This document shows, piece by piece, positions 33,647 to 42,419 of a DNA stretch of 64,000 nt. Location of the stretch: positions 62,001 to 126,000 of the forward strand of contig FMTU01000007.1 in the NCBI GenBank assembly GCA_900100475.1, written 5' to 3'. This DNA is from Sphingobium faniae. Lineage in GTDB: Bacteria > Pseudomonadota > Alphaproteobacteria > Sphingomonadales > Sphingomonadaceae. The notes beneath the pieces are model-generated. The model was not told where the DNA came from. It made no database searches and saw only the letters and a list, made by a program, of their open reading frames with translations. Within the stretch, counting starts at the first letter, position 1; each line of letters starts with the position of its first letter. The position numbers and the translations under genes were made by a program.

Positions 33647-34536
33647 AAGCTTGGCTCCCTGCCGAGCCGCCCGGCCAGCACTTTGGGCAGAACTGCCATC
33701 CCCTCGGCACGCAACAGGGTAACGAAAGCCTCGCTGGCGAGCAGATCGCGGAGGGCTTCCACGAGAAAGAGCAGTCGCGTTTGCGTGAAATCAGCTTTTT
33801 TAACGACGATCCGGTGCTTCTCTGCTTCCGTTTGGTACAATCTCATGAGGTCGGCCGGTGACAGGCGTCTGCTTGGTGACTTCCGACCGAGGCTTTGGTT
33901 CCCGAATGTCCGATGCCGCCGCATCCTGGCATCAAGCAGGCGCCGGACAGCCCCAAGCTTCTTGCCTTTCAACTTTCCGGATTCATAAGCTTCCAGCAGC
34001 AGATCCTGAGCCGCTACTGTCTCGGCCCTCGCGATATCTGCCGCCAGGCTGATCGGGATGAGGCCGGTTTCGGCCGCGGACAGGAGCCTTTCCTCACCCC
34101 GCTCCAGCAGCTGGACGACCATGTTTACCCAGCTGGCGGTGCAGCCAATCTTCTGACCAATTTGGCCATCAGTATATCCGCGCCGATGCAGTGCCCCGAT
34201 CTCTCCGAGAAGATCAATCGGACGGTGCTGGCGCCGGGCGATGTTCTCGACCAGGCTCATGACCAGACAATCGTTTTCGTCCGCGTCGATCACTACGGCC
34301 GGAATTTCCGTTTCCCCCAATATGCGGAATGCCTCGAGTCGGCCCTCACCGCAGACCAGATCATATTGAGCTGTTCCGGGATGTCGCCTGACGGTGACCG
34401 GTCGCTTAAGCCCCACGGCCTCTATGTTCTCCACAATCTCACGATGAAGTTTCCGGCTGCGAGTACGCGGATTGAGTACCTGTATGTCGGTGATCGGAAC
34501 ATATTCGATCGCCTGGTGAGACGCTTCAACCATCAT
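33643..34536 (-). CDS. ParB-like DNA-binding protein (first of pair)
   Basis: 297 residues. ParB N-terminal domain: VPITDIQVLNPRTRS, GLKRPVTVRRHP, YDLVCGEGRLEAFRILG (G-E-G-R-L), followed by NIARRQHRPIDLLGEI (N-x-x-R) and an HTH at about residues 115-145 (YTDGQIGQKIGCTASWVNMVV). It therefore keeps the CTP-binding-type motifs of ParB/Spo0J. The start overlaps the serine recombinase stop (ATGA) and its stop overlaps the RepB-like gene. No parA is nearby, which argues against a plasmid partition locus. Confidence 0.88.
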   Translation of the reverse strand: MMVEASHQAIEYVPITDIQVLNPRTRSRKLHREIVENIEAVGLKRPVTVRRHPGTAQYDLVCGEGRLEAFRILGETEIPAVVIDADENDCLVMSLVENIARRQHRPIDLLGEIGALHRRGYTDGQIGQKIGCTASWVNMVVQLLERGEERLLSAAETGLIPISLAADIARAETVAAQDLLLEAYESGKLKGKKLGAVRRLLDARMRRHRTFGNQSLGRKSPSRRLSPADLMRLYQTEAEKHRIVVKKADFTQTRLLFLVEALRDLLASEAFVTLLRAEGMAVLPKVLAGRLGREPSL

Positions 34537-36095
34537 GCCGCCTCCAGCAGACTGTATCGTTCTCCCAGGCCGAAGAGCATGTCGAGCGAATCGAATCTGT
34601 AGGCGTCAAGCATGAGACCATTTTCCTCCGTCAGCCGGAGAGCTGAGCCAAGCCAGTCCAGACGCGGAAAAATATAATAGTCCGACGCCTCCCGATTGCC
34701 CGCATCCATTCGGATAGCAACCGTGATGTCGGGCAACAGGCTGGTGTCAAACCGGATTTTCCATCGTAGCGATCCCGACGGGTTACGCTGGCATCGGACG
34801 ATCAGAACTGAAACGGAAAACTGCCCGTTTATGATGAGAAGATCTTCGTCGGTCTTATCCACATGGGCACCAACCGTATCAAACCCCCGGATGACATCCT
34901 GCACCACGCCGGGGTGGAGGCGGCGCAGCTGGCGGTTGATTTCGACATACTGGTAGTCCCGCATGGGCTGATAGCCAACCAGTGTGTAGGCTCTCAGCAG
35001 GCTACCGAAGCGCGAGCGATAGCTGCTGCTTGAGGGCGCGTCTTCCGCTTCGTCGATTATAATCCCCGAGAGAAGCCCGTGGCGCTTGAGGAGACCGTCA
35101 AGCACGCCCAACATTTCGGCGTCGGACATTCGGGCAGATCGTTCCCGAATGATGATCTGCGCCGCGTTATGGAGGCCCGGATCCACTATTGGCGCAAACG
35201 CGTGCTCAGCGCGGATCCACATCGCGGGATCATTACGGACGCGTTTCTTCTTCAGTTTGTTGGAGACGCGGTTCCACACGTTGTTCCCGATATACTTCTC
35301 GTTGATGAGTATCTGGTGCACCGTTCCCCTCGTCCAGGGCCGGCCAAGGTCGGTGCGCAAACCCGACTCGTTTAGCTGATCGGCTATTTCGCGCTCGGTG
35401 AGGCGGTCCACCACGAAGGACGTATAGATCTGGCGCACGACGGTGACCTCATGGTCAGGCCCTGGGTAGAGGACGACCCGATCAGTCTGTATGCTTTTTT
35501 GTTCACCCCGTATGAGTTCACCTTTCTCAACGCCATTTTGGTCGACAAGCATGCGACGCAACCCGAACCCTGCCGGACCGCCCTGTCTGAAGCCGAGTTC
35601 GATCAGCCTGCACTGACCAATAAAGACCTTGGTTGAAAGTTCGCGGCTGTACTCACCGGCCATCCACCTTTTGAAGCCCTTGGCCATGGTAGCCAATGGC
35701 GTGCCGTCATTTTCGAACTGTTCTGCACAATAAAGGACATTAACGCCGGCGCGGCGACAGATATATTCGTAGTAAGCACTTTCATCAGCGTCTTGAAAAC
35801 GGCCCCAGCGGCTTACATCGTAAACAAGGATGACAGAAAAGCTCGCGCTGCTTGACGTGACCTCATCGATAAGTTGCTGAAGGGCATCCCGACCTTGAAT
35901 GCTCAGCCCGCTTTTTCCGTCGTCAGCGTAGGTGCCAACGATCTGCATGTTACGTCGTTCTGCATATGAGCGAATCGCATCATGCTGGTTTTCAATCGAA
36001 TATTTTTGATGGTCGGTGGACATGCGAACATATTCCGCAGCCCTGATGGGCGGCTGTGCCTCCTGGGGATGATCTGCCGGCCGACTCTCCAACAT
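34533..36095 (-). CDS. Serine recombinase of the recombinase-ParB-RepB cassette
   Basis: Serine recombinase, 520 residues from ATG 36095 (the frame is open to 36179 but the extra 28 residues do not look conserved). Catalytic domain: AAEYVRMSTDHQKYSIENQ with the Ser nucleophile, VYDVSRWGRFQDADES, then YSRELSTKVFIGQCRL. A recombinase domain (RQIYTSFVVDRLTEREIADQLNESG ... YIGNNVWNRV) follows. The last 170 residues are unusual for integrases and may be a specificity domain. Its stop overlaps the first ParB-like gene. It is divergent from an HTH gene at 36210, a probable regulator. Not closely similar to the recombinase at 6350. Confidence 0.9.
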   Translation of the reverse strand: MLESRPADHPQEAQPPIRAAEYVRMSTDHQKYSIENQHDAIRSYAERRNMQIVGTYADDGKSGLSIQGRDALQQLIDEVTSSSASFSVILVYDVSRWGRFQDADESAYYEYICRRAGVNVLYCAEQFENDGTPLATMAKGFKRWMAGEYSRELSTKVFIGQCRLIELGFRQGGPAGFGLRRMLVDQNGVEKGELIRGEQKSIQTDRVVLYPGPDHEVTVVRQIYTSFVVDRLTEREIADQLNESGLRTDLGRPWTRGTVHQILINEKYIGNNVWNRVSNKLKKKRVRNDPAMWIRAEHAFAPIVDPGLHNAAQIIIRERSARMSDAEMLGVLDGLLKRHGLLSGIIIDEAEDAPSSSSYRSRFGSLLRAYTLVGYQPMRDYQYVEINRQLRRLHPGVVQDVIRGFDTVGAHVDKTDEDLLIINGQFSVSVLIVRCQRNPSGSLRWKIRFDTSLLPDITVAIRMDAGNREASDYYIFPRLDWLGSALRLTEENGLMLDAYRFDSLDMLFGLGERYSLLEAA

Positions 36096-36209
36096 TCCGG
36101 ATCCCTGCCTTCGGAACCTGATGGCTATGGTGCCAGCTTTGCTCCACCGATCGGACACCGAACTCGGTGCCCTCGTCACCCGCGACTATATGCGTGAAGG
36201 GGAGGAAAG

Positions 36210-36575
36210 ATGTTTCCGAAAACGGGCAATGTTTTACCCTCGAGAGAGGCGAACCAGGCTTTCACCACCATGATTTCTCGGACGCTCGTCGAGGAACTGG
36301 GGCGCACCCATCAGGCAGTGAAGACGACGATCCGCTGGACCGGCGCAAGCGAGCGAAGCGTAAAGCACTGGCTCGCCGGAACTCACGCACCGCAAGGTCC
36401 GCACCTTCTCGCGCTGATGCGACACTCGGATCGGATCCTCGGGACACTGCTCGTCGCCGCTGGAAGAAGGGATATCCTGCTAGCCGTCGAATTATCCGCG
36501 CTCAGACAGAAGCTCAGCGATGTTGTTGATCTCATCGACGGATTGGCAGAGAATCAGGAGCCGTCTGGACCCTGA
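36210..36575 (+). CDS. Helix-turn-helix DNA-binding protein
   Basis: 121-residue protein with GGGGAGGAAAG as ribosome binding site before the ATG. The central region (TIRWTGASERSVKHWLAGTHAPQGPHLLALMRHS) is a Cro/C1-like HTH of a type seen beside integrative elements; the C-terminal helix (LSALRQKLSDVVDLIDGL) may dimerise it. It is divergent from the serine recombinase with about 115 bases between, so it may regulate that operon. Specific target unknown. Confidence 0.75.
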   Translation: MFPKTGNVLPSREANQAFTTMISRTLVEELGRTHQAVKTTIRWTGASERSVKHWLAGTHAPQGPHLLALMRHSDRILGTLLVAAGRRDILLAVELSALRQKLSDVVDLIDGLAENQEPSGP

Positions 36576-36841
36576 CGGAATCCTCGCGGGAAGATGATTG
36601 CACCTCGGCATGCGAATGCGGCAGAGTAAATCTGCAAGCCGAATCAAAAGATCAGCACTGATTTTACTTTCTTATTTAGTATTTTGCGGGTGATGAAGTT
36701 GAATTATTATCTCCAAATCTGGGTGAATTGACTCAAATGCTTCGGTCAATTTCAAGAACAACATATTGTAAGCATTCTATCTACTCAGGATAAATATGCA
36801 TAAAGATCTACAATCGATCAGTAATCCGCAGGGGGTGTCGG
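36576..36841. other. AT-rich intergenic region
   Basis: 266 bases of clearly lower GC than the surroundings, especially 36655-36830. No ORF. It likely holds the promoter of the membrane-anchored UDG-like gene, and the composition suggests foreign or regulatory DNA. Confidence 0.45.
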
Positions 36842-37774
36842 ATGAAAATTATCGTATATTGGAGGCTGTTCGGATTTCTGGTGCTGCTATTGGTAGTGGG
36901 TAACGCTATCGAAGAGGGAGGGTGGCCGCTATTTTTCGTGTGTCTTATGGCTGCCTTGATCGTGCTGGCAGCCTTTGTTCCAAAAGATGAACCTGCGGCG
37001 GTAACGGCTTCCCCTCGAAAGTCGGGCTCCAAACGCAAACAGCCGCCAGCCTCGCGACAGAATGTCAGTCAGCTGCCCCGTCCAGCGGTTCCTGCAGGCG
37101 TGTCGGGGAATTCGATCAGTGAAGCCCTCGATTCTCTCTCGCCCTGGCTCCTGGAGAGATCAGGCTCCCTGTTCTATACCGGGAAGGAAGCATTCAGCGG
37201 TCGTCAGAAACTGTATCTGCTCGGGTTGAACCCCGGGGGCGATCCGATCGATCAGGAAAGCGAGACTGTCGGTAGGGCTTTGACGGAATTCAGGCGCCGG
37301 AGCAGTCCCTGGTCGGCCTACCTGGATGACAGCTGGCAGGGGGCTGCACCAGGAACATGGGGCATGCAGCCCCGGGTTCTTCATTTGTTGCGAAATCTCG
37401 GCTGTGATCCGCGCCTTACCCCTGCAAGCAACGTGGTGTTTCCGCGAACGCGCAATGAAGCCGAGCTGCGCCTGGAGAAGGATTGGCTGCTCGAAATGTG
37501 CTGGCCTGTGCACCAGGCCGTCATAAACTCTTTGGATATCAGGGTCATACTCTGCTTTGGAGCAACGGCAGGCAAATGGGTGCGCGAACAGACTGGCGCC
37601 CACCAGCAGATCGCTGAATTTCGGGAACAGAACGCCCGCGGATGGAAGAGCGAAGCGCACGAGGCCTTCAACGGCCGGGCTGTCATTACTGTGACCCATC
37701 CTGGGCGAGCAGACTGGCGCACCCCTGCCGCAGACCCCACCCCATTGGTGAAGCGAGTGCTTCAGGGCAGATAG
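36842..37774 (+). CDS. Membrane-anchored uracil-DNA-glycosylase-like protein
   Basis: 310 residues. Two N-terminal hydrophobic segments (about residues 8-22 and 28-46, WPLFFVCLMAALIVLAAFV) are followed by a basic linker rich in Lys/Arg/Pro. The remaining 230 residues resemble the uracil-DNA glycosylase superfamily: KLYLLGLNPGGDP near residue 125 (the G-x-N-P-G motif), a central LCFGATAGKW, and VTHPGRADW near 286 (the H-P-S/G motif). Anchoring such a fold to the membrane is unusual, and the catalytic acid cannot be assigned with certainty, so it may bind a modified nucleobase or nucleotide rather than repair DNA. No operon partner. Confidence 0.68.
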   Translation: MKIIVYWRLFGFLVLLLVVGNAIEEGGWPLFFVCLMAALIVLAAFVPKDEPAAVTASPRKSGSKRKQPPASRQNVSQLPRPAVPAGVSGNSISEALDSLSPWLLERSGSLFYTGKEAFSGRQKLYLLGLNPGGDPIDQESETVGRALTEFRRRSSPWSAYLDDSWQGAAPGTWGMQPRVLHLLRNLGCDPRLTPASNVVFPRTRNEAELRLEKDWLLEMCWPVHQAVINSLDIRVILCFGATAGKWVREQTGAHQQIAEFREQNARGWKSEAHEAFNGRAVITVTHPGRADWRTPAADPTPLVKRVLQGR

Positions 37775-37883
37775 CCGCTCCGCGCCGTGCATGCGGCCTG
37801 TCCGCATGGCCGATGAGAGATACTCAGCGTCCACGACCGAAAATGTCGTGACCCGCTGGTAATCAAGCAGCAAAGGAGGCTTT

Positions 37884-38531
37884 ATGAAAAAGCCTGCGAG
37901 CGTCGCGAGTTTGACCGAATTTGGCCGAGCCAGGCTGTCGAAGTCGTTTTTCATGCGCGACTTTCTGTTCTCGGACATTGCGGCGATCCATGGGTTTGCG
38001 AACATCCCGGATGACCCGGACCTGGCGATAGCGGCTGGCAGCAGGCTGTGTCAGGATCTGCTGGAACCGCTCCAAGATCGATTCGGACGGATTGCTATCC
38101 GGTCCGCCTTCCGCTCTGCGGAGGTGAATGGGTTCGGTGCCGAAATGCAGAACGCAGGGAAGGCCGGCTACAGCTGCGCCTCAAACGAGAGCAACCATGC
38201 CAGCCATATCTGGGACCGTCGGCGTGACGGTATGATGGGGGCAACCGCATGCGTCGTGGTTCCCGCTTTTTGGGATGCCTTTCAGGCCGAGGGCGACTGG
38301 CAGAAGCTTGCATGGTGGATCCATGATCATCTGCCCTATTCCAGCCTCTACTTCTTCCCGAAATACTGGGCTTTCAACATATCCTGGTTCGAGCAGCCCG
38401 CTAAAACCATCCACAGCTACACAAGCCCCAAGGGGTGCCTGACGAAACCCGGCATGCAAAATCATGATGGTTCACACGAGCATGAATGGGCCGGAATCGA
38501 AAAGGCAATGCGCGGCCTGATACATCCATAA
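37884..38531 (+). CDS. M15-peptidase-like protein
   Basis: 215 residues. IAIRSAFRSAEVNGFG resembles the R-S-x-Y/F-R-S motif of D-Ala-D-Ala carboxypeptidase-like (M15/VanY) folds, and NESNHASHIWDRRRDG gives spaced His and Asp residues that could bind zinc; a further HDHLPYSSLYFFPKYWAFNISW segment may supply the third ligand. No signal peptide is present, so a cytoplasmic role is indicated, unlike cell-wall peptidases. The start has AAAGGAGG 7 bases upstream. Function is uncertain; family placement is tentative. Confidence 0.5.
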   Translation: MKKPASVASLTEFGRARLSKSFFMRDFLFSDIAAIHGFANIPDDPDLAIAAGSRLCQDLLEPLQDRFGRIAIRSAFRSAEVNGFGAEMQNAGKAGYSCASNESNHASHIWDRRRDGMMGATACVVVPAFWDAFQAEGDWQKLAWWIHDHLPYSSLYFFPKYWAFNISWFEQPAKTIHSYTSPKGCLTKPGMQNHDGSHEHEWAGIEKAMRGLIHP

Positions 38532-38720
38532 ACCCTGATCAGATTATAAATCATCCATAAAGTAGCCATGTATCTTGAGCACTAATGGTTCTCATTTTGC
38601 CCTTTCAGCAGGTGAATGACGTTCGATAACGGGACCGATTTTGACGTACCTGTATTTTATTGATGCAGATATTAAGACCATCATAGGTTGATTCTTCATT
38701 TTGGCTTGAGGGAATAGTGA
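38532..38720. other. AT-rich promoter region
   Basis: 189 bases of reduced GC before the PD-(D/E)XK - MBL operon. No ORF seen. Probable promoter region; no confident -35/-10 pair assigned. Confidence 0.35.
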
Positions 38721-39701
38721 ATGCCTGTCTTTTCGCGTCATTTTGCTGTGACTGAACTGGCGGAGTGGAACGCCAGCAACCCCGGGAATGCCGTTCGTGC
38801 ACTCCTCGACGGCTGGGCACTGCCCGGCACGCCAGCCACAGCGTCAACACCTCTGCGGCTCGCCATTCGGGCAGGCTACGTGAATTTCTATGCAAAAGGC
38901 CAGTCGGTAGCGCGGCTCGACTGGACGCGCACTGGTCCGAGCCTTTCTGTACATCAGGCCTATGTCGAGGGGCGGACAAGGGATGCCGGACCAGATCTGG
39001 GGCCGCGCGGACAGAAATATGTGCCGTTCGATTCGAAATCGCTGGCTGAGCCGGGATTGGCAGCTGCGATCGACGGCTGGATCGGAACGGCGCTAAGCTA
39101 TGCTTCAGCAGAAAAGCGCTTCGTTGATGACCTTGTAGCAAGCAACTCCGGGGTGATCGACCTGGAGATGGGTCTTCCCGCCCATGAAGATCCAGGCAGC
39201 GCGCGCGTCGCGCCGCGCATGGATCTGGTCCTGATCGAACAACAGCCCGCCGGCCCGGCCGTTGTCTTTTGGGAAGCAAAATGCGCCAATAACAGCGAGC
39301 TGCGTTCGAACAGCGATTATTCGCAGCTGCCCGATGGCGGGTTCACCGGACCCAAGGTGCTGCATCAGATCGGCAAGTATGTGGAATGGATGGGCAAGCC
39401 TGGGCGCATTGATGAGGTCCGTTCGGCCTATCGCAAGGCAGCGGCGACAATGCTTCAGTTCCAGCAATTTTTTGGCGGCGCCGGCACTGAAACGGCGGAC
39501 TGCGTGGCATTGTGGCGGCTTCTGGCCGATTCCGAGCCCGTTCTTATTGTGCAGCCCGGGATTGTGATCGGCAACTACTGGCCCGAAAATTCTCGCGAGA
39601 ACATCGCCAGCGGTCGAATGGCGCAGGCCGCTGCCAGCTTTCTGCGCAACGGTCATCGGGAGAAGTTGGACGCGATGGGTGTAGTCGTACACGAGGTGTG
39701 A
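38721..39701 (+). CDS. PD-(D/E)XK nuclease-like protein coupled to MBL-fold gene
   Basis: 326 residues. A nuclease-like core is in the middle: KRFVDDLVASNSG helix, PRMDLVLIEQQPAGPAVVFWEAKCAN (Asp, then E-x-K), and KVLHQIGKYVEWM (Gln-containing helix). The N-terminal 100 residues and the C-terminal third show nothing recognisable. Its TGA overlaps the GTG of the metallo-beta-lactamase-fold gene (GTGTGA), which suggests the two proteins are made in fixed ratio and act together. Substrate unknown. Confidence 0.78.
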   Translation: MPVFSRHFAVTELAEWNASNPGNAVRALLDGWALPGTPATASTPLRLAIRAGYVNFYAKGQSVARLDWTRTGPSLSVHQAYVEGRTRDAGPDLGPRGQKYVPFDSKSLAEPGLAAAIDGWIGTALSYASAEKRFVDDLVASNSGVIDLEMGLPAHEDPGSARVAPRMDLVLIEQQPAGPAVVFWEAKCANNSELRSNSDYSQLPDGGFTGPKVLHQIGKYVEWMGKPGRIDEVRSAYRKAAATMLQFQQFFGGAGTETADCVALWRLLADSEPVLIVQPGIVIGNYWPENSRENIASGRMAQAAASFLRNGHREKLDAMGVVVHEV

Positions 39702-41005
39702 TCAAGCTCCGATCAGCCGATACTCCCGATCCTATCGGCTGGAGCCACTTTCGCTTGACGCTGACGATCACTGTTCACAGGGGCACGCAGGCGATCGGCG
39801 GCTCCTGCATAGAAATCGTTGCGCAAAATGGAGATCGGCTGATTCTGGATGCGGGCCGGCCGCTTGACGCTGCACGCGACGCAAGCGGTCTCCTGCCAGA
39901 AACTCTCGATGTGCATAGACCAGCGACCGTGCTGTTCAGTCATGGCCATATGGATCATTGGGGGCTGATCAATGAGCTGCCGGCCAGCTGGCCTGTTTGG
40001 GCCGGTGCTAAAGCCGCTGAACTGATGCGGCTTTCAACCGAACTGTTCGGTGGTCGCATCGAACGGCCAATCCGAACCTGGTCCAGCCGCTCCGAACCAC
40101 TTGCGATCGGCGGCTTCATGATCACCCCTTTTCTGACGGATCATTCGGCGCCCGACGCCTATATGCTCCTCATTGACTGCGAGGGGCGTCGAGTTCTCTA
40201 TTCGGGTGACTTCCGGGCGCACGGCCGCAAGGCGCGGCTCACTGAAGCGATGATTTCCGCTCCGCCGCGGGACATAGACGTGTTGCTGATGGAAGGGACA
40301 AATCTGGGTACCGCCAAGCCCGTCATCACTGAGGCAGAACTGGAGGAGAGGTTCGTTGAGCTCGCGCGCGAAACTGACGGGCACCTCTTCGTCCAATGGT
40401 CCGCCCAGAATCTTGATCGAACAGTGACGCTGTTTCGAGCGGCAAGGCGCGCCGGGCGCAAGCTGGTCGTGGACCTCTATGGCGCAGATGTGCTGCTTCG
40501 GATCGGACAGGGCACACGCCTGCCGGTGCCGGGGCCGGATTTTCCAGAGCTGCGGGTTTTGATCACGCCCGGCGGCAAACGTCTTTATGACCGGCAGGGA
40601 CGCGCCGATTACATCACTCGGATTGCGACCAGCGCATTCGCTACATCGCGAGCTCGCCTGGTGGGCGAAAAGGCGATTATCATGCTGCGCGATTCCATGC
40701 TGCGTGATTTCGAGCAGGGCGGGCTCGGGTTCAGCACGCGGGATGCTTATGTCTTTTCCAACTGGAGCGGCTACCTGGATGTCGGTGACCCGCAATCAGG
40801 CTGGGCTCGTGCAACAGCGGCAGGCGCATCGTGTCACCGGCTGCATACATCAGGCCACGCGAGCCCCGGTGATCTTGCGCGTTTCGCCGCCGCTATCGCA
40901 CCCAAAGCGCTTGTACCAGTCCATGGCATCAGCTGGGACGAACCTGGCATCGCGCTGCCGCAGGTTCGCAGGCTATCGGATGGAGAGGTCTGGGCGGTGC
41001 CGTAA
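39698..41005 (+). CDS. Metallo-beta-lactamase-fold hydrolase
   Basis: 435 residues from GTG 39698, which overlaps the upstream stop. Metal-binding motifs: SHGHMDHWG (H-x-H-x-D-H) at about residues 81-89, FLTDHSAPDAY, VLYSGDFRAHGRK (Asp), and a C-terminal HTSGHASPGDL plus VPVHGIS. The last two match the beta-CASP/RNase J-type architecture, so RNA or DNA hydrolysis is plausible. Coupled to the PD-(D/E)XK gene; a 113-residue unknown gene follows 22 bases later. RNase J itself is longer; this is a shorter relative. Confidence 0.86.
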   Translation: MIKLRSADTPDPIGWSHFRLTLTITVHRGTQAIGGSCIEIVAQNGDRLILDAGRPLDAARDASGLLPETLDVHRPATVLFSHGHMDHWGLINELPASWPVWAGAKAAELMRLSTELFGGRIERPIRTWSSRSEPLAIGGFMITPFLTDHSAPDAYMLLIDCEGRRVLYSGDFRAHGRKARLTEAMISAPPRDIDVLLMEGTNLGTAKPVITEAELEERFVELARETDGHLFVQWSAQNLDRTVTLFRAARRAGRKLVVDLYGADVLLRIGQGTRLPVPGPDFPELRVLITPGGKRLYDRQGRADYITRIATSAFATSRARLVGEKAIIMLRDSMLRDFEQGGLGFSTRDAYVFSNWSGYLDVGDPQSGWARATAAGASCHRLHTSGHASPGDLARFAAAIAPKALVPVHGISWDEPGIALPQVRRLSDGEVWAVP

Positions 41006-41027
41006 TTGCAGGCAGGAGGATGGGTTA

Positions 41028-41369
41028 ATGGACGAAACAATCACGCTTGCGCACGAAAGATTGTCGGCAGCCTTCAGGCAGATCGGGTATGCCCTCGGCG
41101 AGACCACCGGCGTTATTGATGGCGTAACAGTACATGATCGTACAGGACGTTATGTCTTTGCCTGGCAGAAGAATCCGCATCATCTGCTTTTCTACCTTAG
41201 ATTGCCAGCTCTCCAGGCGAAATCTACCCTTCGGCAAAAGGCCCTTGGGAGGCATCCCGAAGGCCAGGTGAACAAGAATCCTGCCGGCGAAACTACTATC
41301 ACCCTGTACAGTGACGGCGAGGCGGAATTATTGCTCGCCTGGTTGCTCCCCATGCTGCCCTTGCCGTAA
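41028..41369 (+). CDS. Unknown 113-residue protein
   Basis: Start at ATG 41028 with an AGGAGG Shine-Dalgarno 7 bases upstream; a longer frame from 40587 lies inside the MBL gene and is not used. The protein (MDETITLAHERLSAAFRQIGYALGE ... LLAWLLPMLPLP) has a basic middle and a hydrophobic C-terminus, no named domain. It is the third gene of the PD-(D/E)XK - MBL operon. Confidence 0.65.
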   Translation: MDETITLAHERLSAAFRQIGYALGETTGVIDGVTVHDRTGRYVFAWQKNPHHLLFYLRLPALQAKSTLRQKALGRHPEGQVNKNPAGETTITLYSDGEAELLLAWLLPMLPLP

Positions 41370-41506
41370 AAGCGCGCGTTTGCTTCCGCCATGTGGCGAT
41401 AGAAGGCAGATCTTGATGAGAGCCTGAATGCACCCGAAGCGGGAATGCTGGAGGAGCCTGCACCAGGACGAAAATGACGTACATTCTGGCGGGCGGGGCT
41501 GTACGA

Positions 41507-42256
41507 TTAAACCGGCTGCAATATCGTTCGGATGCGATCAGCGGTGATTCGGGTCGCTTCGTAGCTGTTCAGCCCGTTCGCCCCTCCGCTGAGATGTGGC
41601 ACGACTGCAATCGGTGCGATCCCCGACATTGCAACGTGAATGCGTTTGGGCTGACCATTGACCTCGAAAGGATAAGCGAGGGGCGTTTCGGTCGTGCCGG
41701 TGATGGTAAGGAAGTCTGCAAGGTGGGTCAGTCCGGTGCCGATAACCAGTTTGGGTCGACACTTCTCTAACCAGGAGCGAATGACCGGAAACCGGGTGGC
41801 GCGTAGCCAGGCTTGGTATTCAGCCTTGGTGGCAAAACCGGTGGACTCGGTGGCTTCGGCATCCCAGGCGCCCACGTTGTTGAAGGGCTCGGGAAAGAGA
41901 TTTCCTTTGAAATAGCCTTTGGATCCCTGTTCGAAGGGCCGCCTCTCTTCGGCAAACTCCCGATAATGCTCAGGCGGCCTCCCATCGATGGCGGCAAGGA
42001 GCTTGAAGGCATTGCGGTTGTAGGGCCAACTGAGCTGTAGTCCGATGCTGTACTGATTCGATAGCTCAGCCATTTCAGGGGTGCGCTTTTCATCAGCAGC
42101 CTCATCCGCCAGGCTCCAGCCGGGCTCGATGCCCAGCACCCAGATCGAAGGGCTCGCCGGCGCACCGTGATCACCTCCGTCGCAGGTGTCAAGGAAGCGA
42201 GACTCGTCTCCGACCCGGGCACGGAACGCACGAGCGGCACTCGAAAGTTGGTCCAT
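41507..42256 (-). CDS. Uracil-DNA-glycosylase-superfamily-like protein
   Basis: 249 residues. IWVLGIEPGWSLADE near residue 38 resembles the G-x-N/E-P-G strand-loop of the UDG superfamily, and VVPHLSGGANGLNS near residue 225 is in the place of the H-P-S motif. LVIGTGLTHL is a middle strand. The first motif has Glu for the usual Asn/Asp, so catalysis may differ or be lost. ATG 42256 is preceded by GAGGGGGG. Monocistronic. It is the second UDG-like gene in 5 kb, but the two are not close paralogues. Confidence 0.6.
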   Translation of the reverse strand: MDQLSSAARAFRARVGDESRFLDTCDGGDHGAPASPSIWVLGIEPGWSLADEAADEKRTPEMAELSNQYSIGLQLSWPYNRNAFKLLAAIDGRPPEHYREFAEERRPFEQGSKGYFKGNLFPEPFNNVGAWDAEATESTGFATKAEYQAWLRATRFPVIRSWLEKCRPKLVIGTGLTHLADFLTITGTTETPLAYPFEVNGQPKRIHVAMSGIAPIAVVPHLSGGANGLNSYEATRITADRIRTILQPV

Positions 42257-42419
42257 TATTCCCCCCTCATATGGATTGATGGCGACCTATCCGCCTATTC
42301 CTAAAATTTGCATAGTGAGCTGCTCCCCAACTGCCGGAGAGCGTGGCAGGCTACCAAGTTCAAATCCTTTTCCTCATCACGGCGGTTGCATCCCTCCGCC
42401 CTTTCGGTCCAACTGGGAT

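Noticed and set aside
32738-34536. ParB/RepB genes considered as a plasmid partition locus
   Set aside because: No ParA/RepA or replication initiator is near; the genes are coupled to a serine recombinase instead.
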